Assembly: GCF_003226325.1 (NCBI RefSeq)
Contig: NZ_PDOD01000002.1
Span: 989,561-1,053,560, forward strand
Length of the DNA: 64,000 bases
Direction of reading: 5' to 3'
Source of the DNA: Salipaludibacillus keqinensis
GTDB lineage: Bacteria; Bacillota; Bacilli; Bacillales; Salisediminibacteriaceae
Shown here: in pieces, positions 8,999-18,342 of the stretch
Numbering within the stretch: the stretch's first letter is position 1
How the letters are laid out: every line of letters begins with the position of its first letter
Program-made: the position numbers and the translations under genes
The notes under the pieces: generated by a model
Told to the model about the DNA's origin: nothing
Databases searched by the model: none
Seen by the model: only the letters and a program-made list of their open reading frames with translations

Positions 8999-10045
8999 TT
9001 ATACTTTCATCATCACCTTTTCTTTTTGATAGTGAATCAAGTCAATCAACAAGGAGAAACCCGTTTCCATCAGACCGGCTCCCGCACCTGTTAACATAAT
9101 TGGTCCAGCTAAATCGCATTCATAAACAATTGCATTAGTTGCTCCGCTCACCGTTGCTAGAGAATCATCCATATCCAGTAATTCCGGCTTGACAGTGGCA
9201 TTCACTTTTTCTCCATCTCGAGTGATTCTCGCTACGAGGCGCAGACGCTTATTTTTTGAAATGGCTTCCTGTAATTGATCTAAGCTAATATTCGTTATCC
9301 CAACGCATTTCACATCATTCGCTTTCATCGGGTAGTCCATTACCACATTAGATAAAATAACTGCTTTATATCGCGCATCATATCCTTCCACATCGCTTGT
9401 GGGATCCGCTTCAGCATATCCATGGCGTTGAGCAAGCTTCAATGCACTTTCGTAACTTAATCCTTTCTCCATTTCAGTAAGCATGAAATTTGTTGTGCCA
9501 TTTAAAATCCCTCTGATTTCTGAAATCCGATTTCCAGCTAACGTTGTAAACGGAAGCCTTAAGGCGGGGGTACCGCTCATAACCGTTCCTTCAAATCCCC
9601 AGAACACATGATGCTTCTTTGCTAAAGCATGAAGTTCTTTATATGCAATAGCTACAGGACCTTTGTTCGTTGTCACAACACTTTTATTGTTTTCAAAAGC
9701 TGCTTTGCAATGGTCAATCGCCGGCTGGCCGGTTTTCACATCAGTATAGGTCACTTCAACGATTACATCTGCATTCGTTTCTCTAATCGTTCGCAAACTA
9801 TCCCAGCCTTTTACAGTCGACGTGCTCTCTGGATAGTGCTCTAAATGATGATGTTCTGAAATTGTTTCTAGCAACATTTCTACATCTAATCCATTTGGAT
9901 CGTAGACCGATCCTTTCATCATATCTGATACAGCCACAATTGTAGGCTCCATGTTGAACTCTTCTTTTAACTTTTCCCGCCGTTCTTGGATTATTTTCAC
10001 TAGTGCCTGACCCACTCCACCGAATCCAATAAACGCAATGTTCAT
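8999..10045 (-). CDS. Homoserine dehydrogenase, short form without ACT domain
   Basis: Interconverts aspartate 4-semialdehyde and homoserine. The NAD(P) loop is FIGFGGVGQ at the start, followed by VVTTNKGPVA, the GILNGTTNFML signature and the catalytic region EADPTSDVEGYDA. At 348 residues it lacks the C-terminal ACT domain that gives feedback control in the usual biosynthetic enzyme (about 430 residues). The start was set to the ATG at 10045, with AGGTG upstream. Placement between an aldehyde dehydrogenase and a PLP sulphur-family enzyme suggests a catabolic or salvage paralogue. Confidence 0.9.
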   Translation of the reverse strand: MNIAFIGFGGVGQALVKIIQERREKLKEEFNMEPTIVAVSDMMKGSVYDPNGLDVEMLLETISEHHHLEHYPESTSTVKGWDSLRTIRETNADVIVEVTYTDVKTGQPAIDHCKAAFENNKSVVTTNKGPVAIAYKELHALAKKHHVFWGFEGTVMSGTPALRLPFTTLAGNRISEIRGILNGTTNFMLTEMEKGLSYESALKLAQRHGYAEADPTSDVEGYDARYKAVILSNVVMDYPMKANDVKCVGITNISLDQLQEAISKNKRLRLVARITRDGEKVNATVKPELLDMDDSLATVSGATNAIVYECDLAGPIMLTGAGAGLMETGFSLLIDLIHYQKEKVMMKV

Positions 10046-10081
10046 CAAATCACCTGCCTTCTGTTATTCATATTTATGATT

Positions 10082-11281
10082 TCACCTTTGGATAAACAGA
10101 TGCTCTGGAAGTGATTGAAAAGCTTGTTCTAAATCTCCAATTAAATCCTCAATATCTTCAATTCCTGCTGAGTAGCGAATCAACCCTTCCGGAATGCCCA
10201 TTGCTGCTCTTTCTTCCGGGGTGCATTCCACATGACTTGTCGTTCGCGTCGGCCCAACAATCGTTTCGACCGCCCCAAGGTTAGCTGCTCTGTTTGCATA
10301 TTTTAATTTTGGCAGTAAGTGGCGGACAGTATCGACGCCCCCTTTAACGGAAAAACTTAGCATTCCTCCAAACCCACTCATTTGCTCTTTTGCAATCTCG
10401 TGACCTTGATGCTCTTCTAAACCTGGATAATACACGGATTCGACACCATCAACTGTTTTTAAATACCGAGCCACTTTCATGGCATTCTCATTTTGTTTAT
10501 CAATTCGCAACTTCAACGTTTTCATGCCTCGAAGTAATAAATAAGCCGCCATAGGATCGAGCGTCGCTCCGTTAATTTCACGATAGTGATACACTTTCTC
10601 CACTAATTCCTTTGGTCCGCATAGAGACCCTCCAAGAGCATCAGCATGCCCACCTAAAAATTTCGTCGCGCTGTGTATAACCAAGTCTGCTCCTAATTCA
10701 AGGGGATTTTGATTCACAGGTGTAGCAAATGTATTGTCAACGATGACAATTGCTCCGACTTGTTTTCCTGCTTTTGCCATCCGTTTAATATCTGTGATCT
10801 TTACGGTTGGGTTCGTAGGCGTTTCCAAATAAACAACTTGGCACCCTTTAGCAATTTCTGCTTCGATCGCTTCATGATTCCCCGTTTCACATAATACAAC
10901 CTCAATATTTTGCTTCGGTAAGAATTCTGTGAATATTTTATTCGTTCCCCCATACGTATCTTTAATCGATACGACTCGATCCCCAGGAAATAGAAACGTG
11001 CCTAACGTATTACTAATAGCCGCCATTCCAGTAGAAAAGCTTGTGGCCGCTTCCGCTCCTTCAAGTATGCGAATTTTATTCTCAAAAGCTTGCACTGTCG
11101 GATTCGTATTTCGACCGTAAATATGACCTTCCTTTTTCCCTATCGCCACGTCATACCACTCATCCATATCGTCATAGCCATAGGAGACACTATGCACAAC
11201 GGGTACTTGAGTTGCTCCAAAAGCTAGATAATCTTGTTCTCCTGCCCAAATCGCTTTAGTTGATATTCTTGGTTCTTTCAT
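10082..11281 (-). CDS. Cystathionine gamma-synthase/lyase family PLP enzyme
   Basis: Cys/Met-metabolism PLP enzyme of 399 residues. The PLP lysine is K207 in HSATKFLGGH; other family marks are YGRNTNPT near 55, SFSTGMAAI near 82, DNTFATP near 182 and RYSAGIED near the C-terminus. The family includes cystathionine gamma-synthase, gamma-lyase, methionine gamma-lyase and O-acyl-homoserine sulphhydrylases, and sequence alone does not separate them. It lies 37 bp before the homoserine dehydrogenase gene, which fits a homoserine-derived substrate. The ribosome site is GAGGGGG. Confidence 0.85.
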   Translation of the reverse strand: MKEPRISTKAIWAGEQDYLAFGATQVPVVHSVSYGYDDMDEWYDVAIGKKEGHIYGRNTNPTVQAFENKIRILEGAEAATSFSTGMAAISNTLGTFLFPGDRVVSIKDTYGGTNKIFTEFLPKQNIEVVLCETGNHEAIEAEIAKGCQVVYLETPTNPTVKITDIKRMAKAGKQVGAIVIVDNTFATPVNQNPLELGADLVIHSATKFLGGHADALGGSLCGPKELVEKVYHYREINGATLDPMAAYLLLRGMKTLKLRIDKQNENAMKVARYLKTVDGVESVYYPGLEEHQGHEIAKEQMSGFGGMLSFSVKGGVDTVRHLLPKLKYANRAANLGAVETIVGPTRTTSHVECTPEERAAMGIPEGLIRYSAGIEDIEDLIGDLEQAFQSLPEHLFIQR

Positions 11282-11402
11282 GTCGTTTCCCCCTCGTATT
11301 TTGTATTATTAACCTTGACTAACTGAGACCACCGCCTTTGAACGAAGTAGAAAACTAACTATCTACTCATCGAAATATTTCACGACTGATTATTGAACGA
11401 GG

Positions 11403-12611
11403 CTATGAAATCTCTCCACCGTGTTGATGAATAATAAACGGATGTTTCACTGTTAATTCTCTTGGGTATTTCGTAAATGTCTCGCATCCTTGATCGGTGA
11501 TTCTTAACGTTTCACTGATCTCGATGCCGTAGTTTTCAAACCATAGTGCTGGAATAAGATGAAACGTCATATTCGGCTGCAAAACGGTTGCATCTCCTTT
11601 ACGAATGCTTGCTGTATGCTCACCCCAATCTGGCGGATAGCCAAGACCAACGGAATAGCCTAAACGGGCTTCTTTCTCAATTCCGTAGCGCCCAATACTT
11701 TTTCTCCAAACTTCTTCTAATTCTCCGCAAGTTAATCCGGGCTTTGCCGCTTCCAATACTTCATTCACCCCTTCAACAACGATAGGAGCTAGTCTCTCTA
11801 AATTAGGGGAGGGAGCACCGATACTCACGGTTCTTGCCAATGGAACGTGATATCGTTTATAGCAGCCTGCCAGTTCAACAATTACTGAGTCTCCTTCATC
11901 AAACTTTCGATCTGTCCACGTTAAATGTGGGATGCCTGTATTTTTCCCTGATGGTAATAATGGAACAATTGATGGATAATCCCCTCCAAACTCATCTGTT
12001 CCAGAGACCATGTGATAATAAATTTTAGCTGCTGTGTCGCATTCTCTCACCCCAGCACGAATACTTTCTACGCCGTGGAACATCGCTTGATCCGCAATCA
12101 TGGCTGCTTTTTTCATATAGTCGATTTCTTGATCAGATTTAATGAGTCTTACGTTATTGACTAGTAAATCGCCATCTTTAAAGGTTGCATTCGGTAGAGC
12201 TTTCTTTAATCTATCAAATGCTTTAGCTGTAAAATAATAGTGGTCCATTTCCAAACCTATTGATCGTCTCCCCTGCCCAATTTGCGTTAATATTTCACCG
12301 ATGAAATCCATCGGATGATGGGTCTCCGAATGAACATAATAATCAGGATAAGCAATAACATTCTCATCATAAATCCAAGTTTTAGCTTTTGCTCCGCTGG
12401 CATCCTGATATCTTCCTAACCAAATCGGCTGAGGTTCGTCAATGATAATGGCCACCATCTGATGTACATAAAATGACCAGGCATCATACCCTGTCAAATA
12501 ATTCATATTTGCAGGATCTGAAATTAATAATACGTCAATCCCTTTCTCTTCCATTTTTATTTTTGTTAAATGAATTCTTCTTTGATACTCTAAAATATCA
12601 AACGGTAGCAT
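11403..12611 (-). CDS. M24-family non-metallo hydrolase, probable ectoine hydrolase (DoeA/EutD-like)
   Basis: 402-residue protein of the creatinase/aminopeptidase-P fold: an N-terminal creatinase domain (to about 150) and a pita-bread domain. In metallopeptidases the pita-bread domain has metal-binding Asp in the strand equivalent to VELAGCYKRYHVPLARTVSIG-like residues; here Glu replaces the first and no Asp is at the second, so it is probably metal-free, as known for ectoine hydrolase and creatinase. The DoeA/EutD family opens the ectoine ring to acetylated 2,4-diaminobutyrate. Downstream genes would handle aspartate semialdehyde, the later intermediate, but the deacetylase (DoeB) and transaminase (DoeD) are absent. 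A PucR regulator gene lies upstream on the same strand. Confidence 0.65.
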   Translation of the reverse strand: MLPFDILEYQRRIHLTKIKMEEKGIDVLLISDPANMNYLTGYDAWSFYVHQMVAIIIDEPQPIWLGRYQDASGAKAKTWIYDENVIAYPDYYVHSETHHPMDFIGEILTQIGQGRRSIGLEMDHYYFTAKAFDRLKKALPNATFKDGDLLVNNVRLIKSDQEIDYMKKAAMIADQAMFHGVESIRAGVRECDTAAKIYYHMVSGTDEFGGDYPSIVPLLPSGKNTGIPHLTWTDRKFDEGDSVIVELAGCYKRYHVPLARTVSIGAPSPNLERLAPIVVEGVNEVLEAAKPGLTCGELEEVWRKSIGRYGIEKEARLGYSVGLGYPPDWGEHTASIRKGDATVLQPNMTFHLIPALWFENYGIEISETLRITDQGCETFTKYPRELTVKHPFIIHQHGGEIS

Positions 12612-13081
12612 TGAACTTCACCTCTTTCTTTAATTCTGAATATTTAGATTAATTACTTTAAGTATATGTACATAGTGGAATGAATGTAATGTGCAAAGTG
12701 TATGAAGTTTTTCGGACAGTTTTAATACACATTCAAGATTCAACATCGTTTCGCCATCTTTGATATTCAGTTTAGGGCTTTCTGTAGCTGGTTTGAGCTC
12801 TTCTGTATTCCGTTTGAGCGGTTCTGTAGCCCGGAGACCGATCTGTATCCCGTTTGGCACCTTCTGTAGTCGGTTTGAGCCCTTCTGTATTCCGTTTGAG
12901 CGGCTCTGTAGCCCGTAGACCGATCTGTATTCCGTTTGGCACCTTCTGTAGTCGGTTTGAGCCCTTTTGTATTCCGTTTGAGAAGTTCAGTAGCCCGCAA
13001 CACGGGTTGAAGCCCTGTAACCCGTTCCAGTCACGAAATTAAAATGCCGCACCAAGAAATTTTCTCGATGCGGCTTCACTA
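12612..13081. other. Intergenic region dominated by a tandem array
   Basis: 470 bp between pucR-type regulator and the M24 gene. The left 165 bp must contain the promoter of the M24 gene. The rest is the 21-bp-step array listed separately. Reading frames that stay open through the array are a by-product of its period being a multiple of three. Confidence 0.6.
12780..13026. repeat. Tandem array A: ~21-bp units, 82-bp higher-order repeat
   Basis: The core CTGTA (or close variant) occurs at 12782, 12803, 12824, 12843, 12864, 12885, 12906, 12925, 12946, 12967 and 12988: steps of 21, 21, 19, 21 repeated, which makes a higher-order unit of 82 bp in nearly three copies. A typical unit is TTCTGTATTCCGTTTGAGC. 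It ends 56 bp from the stop codon of the PucR-type gene. Confidence 0.9.
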
Positions 13082-14764
13082 TTATTCAATTTTTCGTAGC
13101 ATCCATAGACGTACGCTTAACTCTAATAGAAACACGTCATCGGAGTTGACTAGTGAGAGTTGTGTTAACGATTCAATATTTCGAAGTCGATATAATAGAG
13201 ACTGCCGGTGTAAATTTAATGCCCTCGCCGTCTGACTCACGTTCCCTTTGAATTTATTGTAAGTCATAAAGGTATGAATTAAATCTGTCTGTCGTTTTTT
13301 ATCATAATCAATGAGTGGCTTGATCGTATCTTTAACTATATGGTTAATTTCTTCATCTGATGATATGGCCATGAGGAGTCGATTAATTCGCGTATCCTTA
13401 AAAAAAGTCCGTTCTCCAGGACCCATTTTCTGTCTTCCAATCGCCAAAGCCGTTTTAGCCTCGGAATAACTTTCATGGAAGCCGCCATTTTCATTTTTAT
13501 GTGCCGCAATCCCCCACGACAATTCAACTTCAGTTAACAATTCATTGAGTCTACGCTCAATCGTATCCAAGAATTGATTTGCCGTTTCTGTATGAAGATG
13601 GTGATCCGTTTCCAAATATACGATAACTTCTCCTTCATCAAAAGTGGCCATCGTTTTCCTATCAATTAATTTGCCAGCATTGGTAATTTCCTTTTGAATG
13701 TAATAATTCAAACTTTGCAAAGAAGACGTAGGTGGATTGTCTCGTTTAAATTTAGGAAAAGAGGCTGTTTCTTCTCGCAATCTGATATCTCCCACTATAC
13801 AAATATACGTAAGGGTTAAGTCATATCCTAGTAATTCGGCCTTGGACGTTAAATGCTGCTGGTTTGAGTTCTTTTGCTTCGCCAATTGCAAAATGAAGTT
13901 ATCTTTCAAACGGATTTCTGTCATTTCAATCGCATTTTCTTTTAAAAAATAGAGAGCACAGGCTGTTAATGTATGTTCTAGGACATTCATGACAAACCAA
14001 GTTAGCTGTTCATCTTTTTCAAGCTTAAACCAGAGAAACCCTTGTTTCCGATGGTTTGTGGCTATAAGAATTTGATACCACTTTTGCTCATCCACTAAAT
14101 AACTCTCAATGTGCGGGTACAGAGGATGTTCCAAATACGTCACTTGAGGTGATGTAGCAGGAGAAACTAGTGTCTTCTCATTGTTTTTGAACTTGACTAA
14201 CGTTTTCATTTCAATCTCTTTTGAAGCCCTTATGTGCCTTGTATAATCCGTAATCACGATAGGAAGTTGAATATGTTTGTGTAAGACATCAGCTAGTTCT
14301 TGTAAGCCTTTGTTTTGTAGAACATCATTAATGAGTTCTTGACGTATTTCTTCTGTTCGTTGTCGCTCAGATTTTTTGTCTTGATTGATTTCTTCAAGGA
14401 CCACTTGCATGATATCGCCGAATCGGATTTCCCATGGTATATCCAAAATAATAAAATGATGCTCCTCAGCAAGTTTAATAATCCGATCTGGAATATCAAA
14501 TACATAACGCCCTGTGGCAAATCCGAGTAATGAAGCTCCAGATTGGATTACATCTTTAACAAACTGCTCTAATAGCTGAGGGTCTCCGTGACAGCCGATG
14601 CCTGTTGTTAATACAAATTCATTTTCTCGGACGAAATTTTCTACTGGCATCTCTATAACGGAAATCCATTCAATTTCTCTCTTTTCCAGCCATTGTTCTC
14701 CAGATTTAACTGTCGCTGACTGCAATATAGGCTGCCTTAACATGTCCTTAGCTGATAAACTCAT
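13082..14764 (-). CDS. PucR-type transcriptional regulator
   Basis: PucR family activator. An N-terminal PucR domain (LSAKDML...VLTTGIG, to about 125) is followed by a GGDEF-like central part and a C-terminal PucR helix-turn-helix (LIHTFMTYNKFKGNVSQTA, then LNLHRQSLLYRLRNIE). The start was set at the ATG 14764, preceded by GAGGTGGGGG. Members commonly control purine, GABA, proline or ectoine-related catabolism and lie next to their targets. It precedes the M24 catabolic set on the same strand and is divergent from an NSS transporter gene, so both are candidate targets. Confidence 0.88.
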   Translation of the reverse strand: MSLSAKDMLRQPILQSATVKSGEQWLEKREIEWISVIEMPVENFVRENEFVLTTGIGCHGDPQLLEQFVKDVIQSGASLLGFATGRYVFDIPDRIIKLAEEHHFIILDIPWEIRFGDIMQVVLEEINQDKKSERQRTEEIRQELINDVLQNKGLQELADVLHKHIQLPIVITDYTRHIRASKEIEMKTLVKFKNNEKTLVSPATSPQVTYLEHPLYPHIESYLVDEQKWYQILIATNHRKQGFLWFKLEKDEQLTWFVMNVLEHTLTACALYFLKENAIEMTEIRLKDNFILQLAKQKNSNQQHLTSKAELLGYDLTLTYICIVGDIRLREETASFPKFKRDNPPTSSLQSLNYYIQKEITNAGKLIDRKTMATFDEGEVIVYLETDHHLHTETANQFLDTIERRLNELLTEVELSWGIAAHKNENGGFHESYSEAKTALAIGRQKMGPGERTFFKDTRINRLLMAISSDEEINHIVKDTIKPLIDYDKKRQTDLIHTFMTYNKFKGNVSQTARALNLHRQSLLYRLRNIESLTQLSLVNSDDVFLLELSVRLWMLRKIE

Positions 14765-15026
14765 CTCCCCCACCTCATTTCTTTCGACTATCGGGATTCA
14801 CTATTTATTTGATCATCCATTTAGAATATTCTGTTAATTTAATTTTCTCATGAAACGATTGTTTTGACAATCACATCATCTCGTCACTAGCTCCATTCGA
14901 CTCAATCCCTTTATATTAGAGCGTTTATATAAAAAAATCTAAATAAACTGACACCTTTAAATACAATTATGATATAGTATTAATTAAATTAATTTTATAC
15001 ATCAACGTTTTAAAGGAGGAAAATTT

Positions 15027-16376
15027 ATGAGTGATTTACAAAATGGCCGAGAGCAATGGGGGTCCAGGTTAGGTTTTATCCTAGCGGCAATGGGATCGGC
15101 TGTTGGATTGGGAAACATTTGGCGTTTTGCCTACGTAACGGGTGAAAGTGGAGGCGCTGCGTTCTTATTAATTTATATTTTATGTATTTTAGCCATCGGC
15201 ATTCCTATTTTAATGGCCGAATTTACCATCGGTCGTCGTGCTCAAAGTGATGTTGTTGGATCGTTCCAAACACTAGCACCGGGAAGACCATGGGTATTAG
15301 CTGGATTTCTAGGTGTTGCATCTGCATTTATCATTTTATCCTTTTATGGTGTCGTCGCTGGTTGGTCTCTTCATTACTTCGTTCAATACTTTTCCGGAGG
15401 ACCAGATGTTGGAAACGGTGGAGACTACGGAAGCTATTTTGGAGAATTTATAAGTAGTCCTCTTGCACCGCTTATTTGGCAATTTTTCTTCATGGCGTTA
15501 ACCGTAGGGATTGTTTTCGTTGGTGTGAAAAAAGGAATCGAAAAATCAAATAAAATATTAATGCCATTATTAGCTGTTTTAGTTCTTGTTCTTGCAGGAT
15601 ATAGTTTAACTTTAGGGGGAGCACAAGAAGCCCTTTCCTTCTTATTTACTCCTGACTGGAGCTCATTAAGAGATCCAAATGTTTATTTCGCTGCCCTTGG
15701 ACAAGCCTTTTTCTCATTAAGTTTAGGTATGGGTGCCCTCATTACTTATGGAAGTTACTTATCTAAAAAAGATAAGCTCCCAGGGGCTGCAGCCAGCGTC
15801 GCAGGGTTAGATACGTTATTTGCCATTGTAGCAGGTTTGATGATTTTCCCAGCTGTATTTGCATTTGGAATAGAACCTGACTCAGGTCCAGGACTTGTCT
15901 TCATCACCTTACCTGGAATTTTTGACAGTATGGCCGGTGGGGGATTGTACGGTCTGGCATTTTTCTTCCTATTATCCGCTGCTGCCTTATCATCAGGAGT
16001 CTCTCTACTAGAAGTAGCAGTAGCTTATTTCATGAGAAAGTTTCAATGGTCTCGTCAGAAAACATCGATCTTCGTGGGTCTAATCATTTTCGCGATTGGT
16101 ATTCCTTCTTCATTAGGTATGGGTGTACTTGATCATGTAAGTATTTTTGGTCGGGATATTTTCGATACGATGGATTTCATTGCTTCTAATGTTTTCCTTC
16201 CAATTGGTGGACTCATTATTGCCTTGTTTATCGGTTGGGGTTGGAAGAAAGCAGATGTCCTTGAAGCTTCAGATTTGGGAGACTCCGTGATCGGAACGAT
16301 TTGGATGGTGATTTTACGTTTCTTTGCACCAATTGCCATTTTCATCATTTTCCTCAGTTCCATTGGAATACTATAA
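15027..16376 (+). CDS. Sodium-dependent NSS family transporter (first copy)
   Basis: Neurotransmitter:sodium-symporter family protein of 449 residues with about 11 membrane segments, the bacterial LeuT/TnaT size. TM1 shows the unwound ligand-binding stretch GSAVGLGNIWRFAY, a hallmark. LGQAFFSLSLGMGALITYGSY forms TM6. Substrates in this family are amino acids or related amines taken up with Na+. AAAGGAGG precedes the start. It is divergent from the PucR regulator, so it may import a substrate of that catabolic set. A weak CTGACA/TATAGT pair with 19-bp spacing lies about 50 bp upstream. Confidence 0.92.
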   Translation: MSDLQNGREQWGSRLGFILAAMGSAVGLGNIWRFAYVTGESGGAAFLLIYILCILAIGIPILMAEFTIGRRAQSDVVGSFQTLAPGRPWVLAGFLGVASAFIILSFYGVVAGWSLHYFVQYFSGGPDVGNGGDYGSYFGEFISSPLAPLIWQFFFMALTVGIVFVGVKKGIEKSNKILMPLLAVLVLVLAGYSLTLGGAQEALSFLFTPDWSSLRDPNVYFAALGQAFFSLSLGMGALITYGSYLSKKDKLPGAAASVAGLDTLFAIVAGLMIFPAVFAFGIEPDSGPGLVFITLPGIFDSMAGGGLYGLAFFFLLSAAALSSGVSLLEVAVAYFMRKFQWSRQKTSIFVGLIIFAIGIPSSLGMGVLDHVSIFGRDIFDTMDFIASNVFLPIGGLIIALFIGWGWKKADVLEASDLGDSVIGTIWMVILRFFAPIAIFIIFLSSIGIL

Positions 16377-16381
16377 TATTG

Positions 16382-16424
16382 CTAAAAGAAGTCCTGCCAT
16401 ATGCAGGACTTCTTTTAGTTTGAT
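16382..16424 (+). terminator. Terminator of the first NSS transporter gene
   Basis: A perfect 16-bp stem (CTAAAAGAAGTCCTGC) with loop CATAT; the right arm ends T-rich. Confidence 0.85.
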
Positions 16425-16623
16425 ATATAATTTGCTAAGAATCCCCTTGCAACTGGGGAATTTTGATAGTAAACGAAACGTGTTGTTCCTCTTAAGGAAC
16501 AAGTTTCTTTTTCTCTTATCTATCCCTAAATGTCCTGACTATCTTTACCTGTCATTGAAATAGATCAATACTAGAAGAAACGATGCACCATTGATTGTGC
16601 GAAGTTGGAGGTGATTGATTGCG

Positions 16624-17514
16624 ATGAAGCAAAAGCAGTATTTATGTTTTGATATTGGTGGAACTCATGTGAAGTGGGGATTGGTTCGTGAACAGGGAGA
16701 AATCATCGAAAAAGGATATTTTTCTTCGCAACAAGCTAATCATCGCATCATTTTACAAGGAGTTAGAGAAAAGATTATCAAATTTTCCTCAATGATTGAA
16801 GGAATTGCCATAAGTACACCTGGCTTCATAGACTCTTCTAGGGGTTATATTGAGCACGGAGGAGCGATTATCGGTTTTAATCAGTTTCATTTGCAAGACA
16901 GCTTGGAACAAGAATTTCATCTTCCCGTGTCCGTTGAAAATGACGTGAACTGTGTAGCTTTAGCTGAAAAGTGGCTAGGGAATGGGAGAGATTTATCTGA
17001 CTTCATTTGCTTAACCGTTGGCACAGGCATTGGTGGTGCACTCGTGTTGAATGATCAATTATACCGGGGACATGCCTTTCGAGCAGGGGAGTTTGGGTAT
17101 ATGATCACGCAAGGAATTCAAGGAAACTCTCCGTTAAAATCCAGCCTTAACGGTTCCTCATCTTTAACTGCGATTCGAAAGAAATACGCCAGCTATAAGC
17201 AGCTGACGTTGGAAGAAGTTACTGGTGAAAAACTGTTTCAGGCTTATGATCAACACGATGCTTTCGCTAGAGAACTGATTGACACGTTTTATCAAAGCTT
17301 AGCCATTGGTATTTATAACACCACCTCCATCATCAACCCTCAAAAAGTACTGATTGGGGGAGGGGTTACCGGCCGTCCGACGTTTATCAATGAATTAGAC
17401 CAAGCTCTTCATTGTGTTGACACTGTCTTCCATGTGGACATTGACTCCTGCCACTTCAAGAACGATGCTGGAATCGTTGGCGCATTGGCCTTCTTTCATG
17501 CTAAATACCAGTGA
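16624..17514 (+). CDS. ROK family sugar kinase, probable beta-glucoside kinase
   Basis: ROK-family protein with the ATP/phosphate motif FDIGGTHVKWG at the start and VGTGIGGALV near residue 135; VENDVNCVALAE holds the catalytic Asp. Unlike most ROK kinases it has no CxCGxxGCxE zinc motif: the matching stretch (MITQGIQGNSPLKSS) has no Cys. The start was put at ATG 16624 for spacing from GGAGG; a TTG at 16615 is too close. With GH4 phospho-beta-glucosidase and RpiR genes next to it, phosphorylation of imported cellobiose-like sugars (BglK role) is likely; plain glucokinase is the alternative. Confidence 0.75.
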   Translation: MKQKQYLCFDIGGTHVKWGLVREQGEIIEKGYFSSQQANHRIILQGVREKIIKFSSMIEGIAISTPGFIDSSRGYIEHGGAIIGFNQFHLQDSLEQEFHLPVSVENDVNCVALAEKWLGNGRDLSDFICLTVGTGIGGALVLNDQLYRGHAFRAGEFGYMITQGIQGNSPLKSSLNGSSSLTAIRKKYASYKQLTLEEVTGEKLFQAYDQHDAFARELIDTFYQSLAIGIYNTTSIINPQKVLIGGGVTGRPTFINELDQALHCVDTVFHVDIDSCHFKNDAGIVGALAFFHAKYQ

Positions 17515-17521
17515 TAATAAT

Positions 17522-18253
17522 CTATCCCTTATTGAGTTCTTTATAAGTCGCTTTTCCTAACGTTTCAATTAAATAGAGAACTGGGAGCTGAGTTGTGATG
17601 TTCGCATCGTCTATAAACTCAGTATTCACATAATACGAAAGTGGATAGTCAGCTAACTGAGCGACCGTACTCGTTTTTCTGTTTGTAATACTGACGATAG
17701 ACGCCCCTTTCTCACGCAACTGATGAACTTGAGAGATGATATGGGGAGTTTCACCCGATACAGAAAGAACAATGGCCGTGCTTTTTTTCAGGTACTTTCC
17801 ATGAATCGGAAAGAATGGGTCATTTACGGCTAAAGAGAATTTTTTCAAGCTAGAAAAATAGCGAGATCCGTATTCAGCTAAGATACCTGAACTGCCTGTC
17901 CCTAAAAAAATCACATGCTCTGATTGGGCCACGAGCTGAGCGATTTGACTGATCGTCGATTGATAGTCCGTCATTAACGTTCGTTCAAGAAACTCGGTCA
18001 TTGTTTCATAAGAGTCATGAACACGTTCAGCTTGATTTTTATCTAAATAAAGCTTTAATTTCGTTTTAAATTCTGAGAAACCGTCACAATCAAGTTTTTT
18101 ACAAAATCTTAAAATAGTTGTTGGGGAGACATGAGTTACTTCGGCCAATTCACGAATGCGCATATAAGCCACTTTGTCACCATTGGCTAAAATGTATTGA
18201 TATAAAATGGTATCCAAGTCAGAAAACTTCGCTAGCTGATTTGAGGTAAACAT
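17522..18253 (-). CDS. MurR/RpiR family transcriptional regulator
   Basis: An N-terminal RpiR helix-turn-helix (MRIRELAEVTHVSPTTILRFCKKL, residues about 30-55) is followed by a SIS sugar-phosphate-binding domain (VIFLGTGSSGILAEYGSRYF, then STAIVLSVSGETPH). Such regulators sense sugar phosphates. The start was set to ATG 18253, which has GAAAGGCG at good spacing. The gene lies between ROK kinase and GH4 genes, convergent with the first and divergent from the second, so it probably controls the beta-glucoside module. Confidence 0.87.
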   Translation of the reverse strand: MFTSNQLAKFSDLDTILYQYILANGDKVAYMRIRELAEVTHVSPTTILRFCKKLDCDGFSEFKTKLKLYLDKNQAERVHDSYETMTEFLERTLMTDYQSTISQIAQLVAQSEHVIFLGTGSSGILAEYGSRYFSSLKKFSLAVNDPFFPIHGKYLKKSTAIVLSVSGETPHIISQVHQLREKGASIVSITNRKTSTVAQLADYPLSYYVNTEFIDDANITTQLPVLYLIETLGKATYKELNKG

Positions 18254-18342
18254 GTACGTCAACGCCTTTCTATGTATCCCCCTATTATAAATGATTTTGT
18301 TTTAAAATATAGAAACCATAGAGAAAAAAAGGAGAGTTATTT

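Noticed and set aside
12780..13026. CRISPR array
   Set aside because: Units are 21 bp with no alternation of constant repeat and unique spacer of equal size, and no cas genes are near. The same holds for the other three arrays.
12630..13042. Open frames of 62-78 residues across tandem array A on both strands
   Set aside because: A 21-bp period is a multiple of three, so frames stay open by construction. No ribosome sites and no family resemblance.
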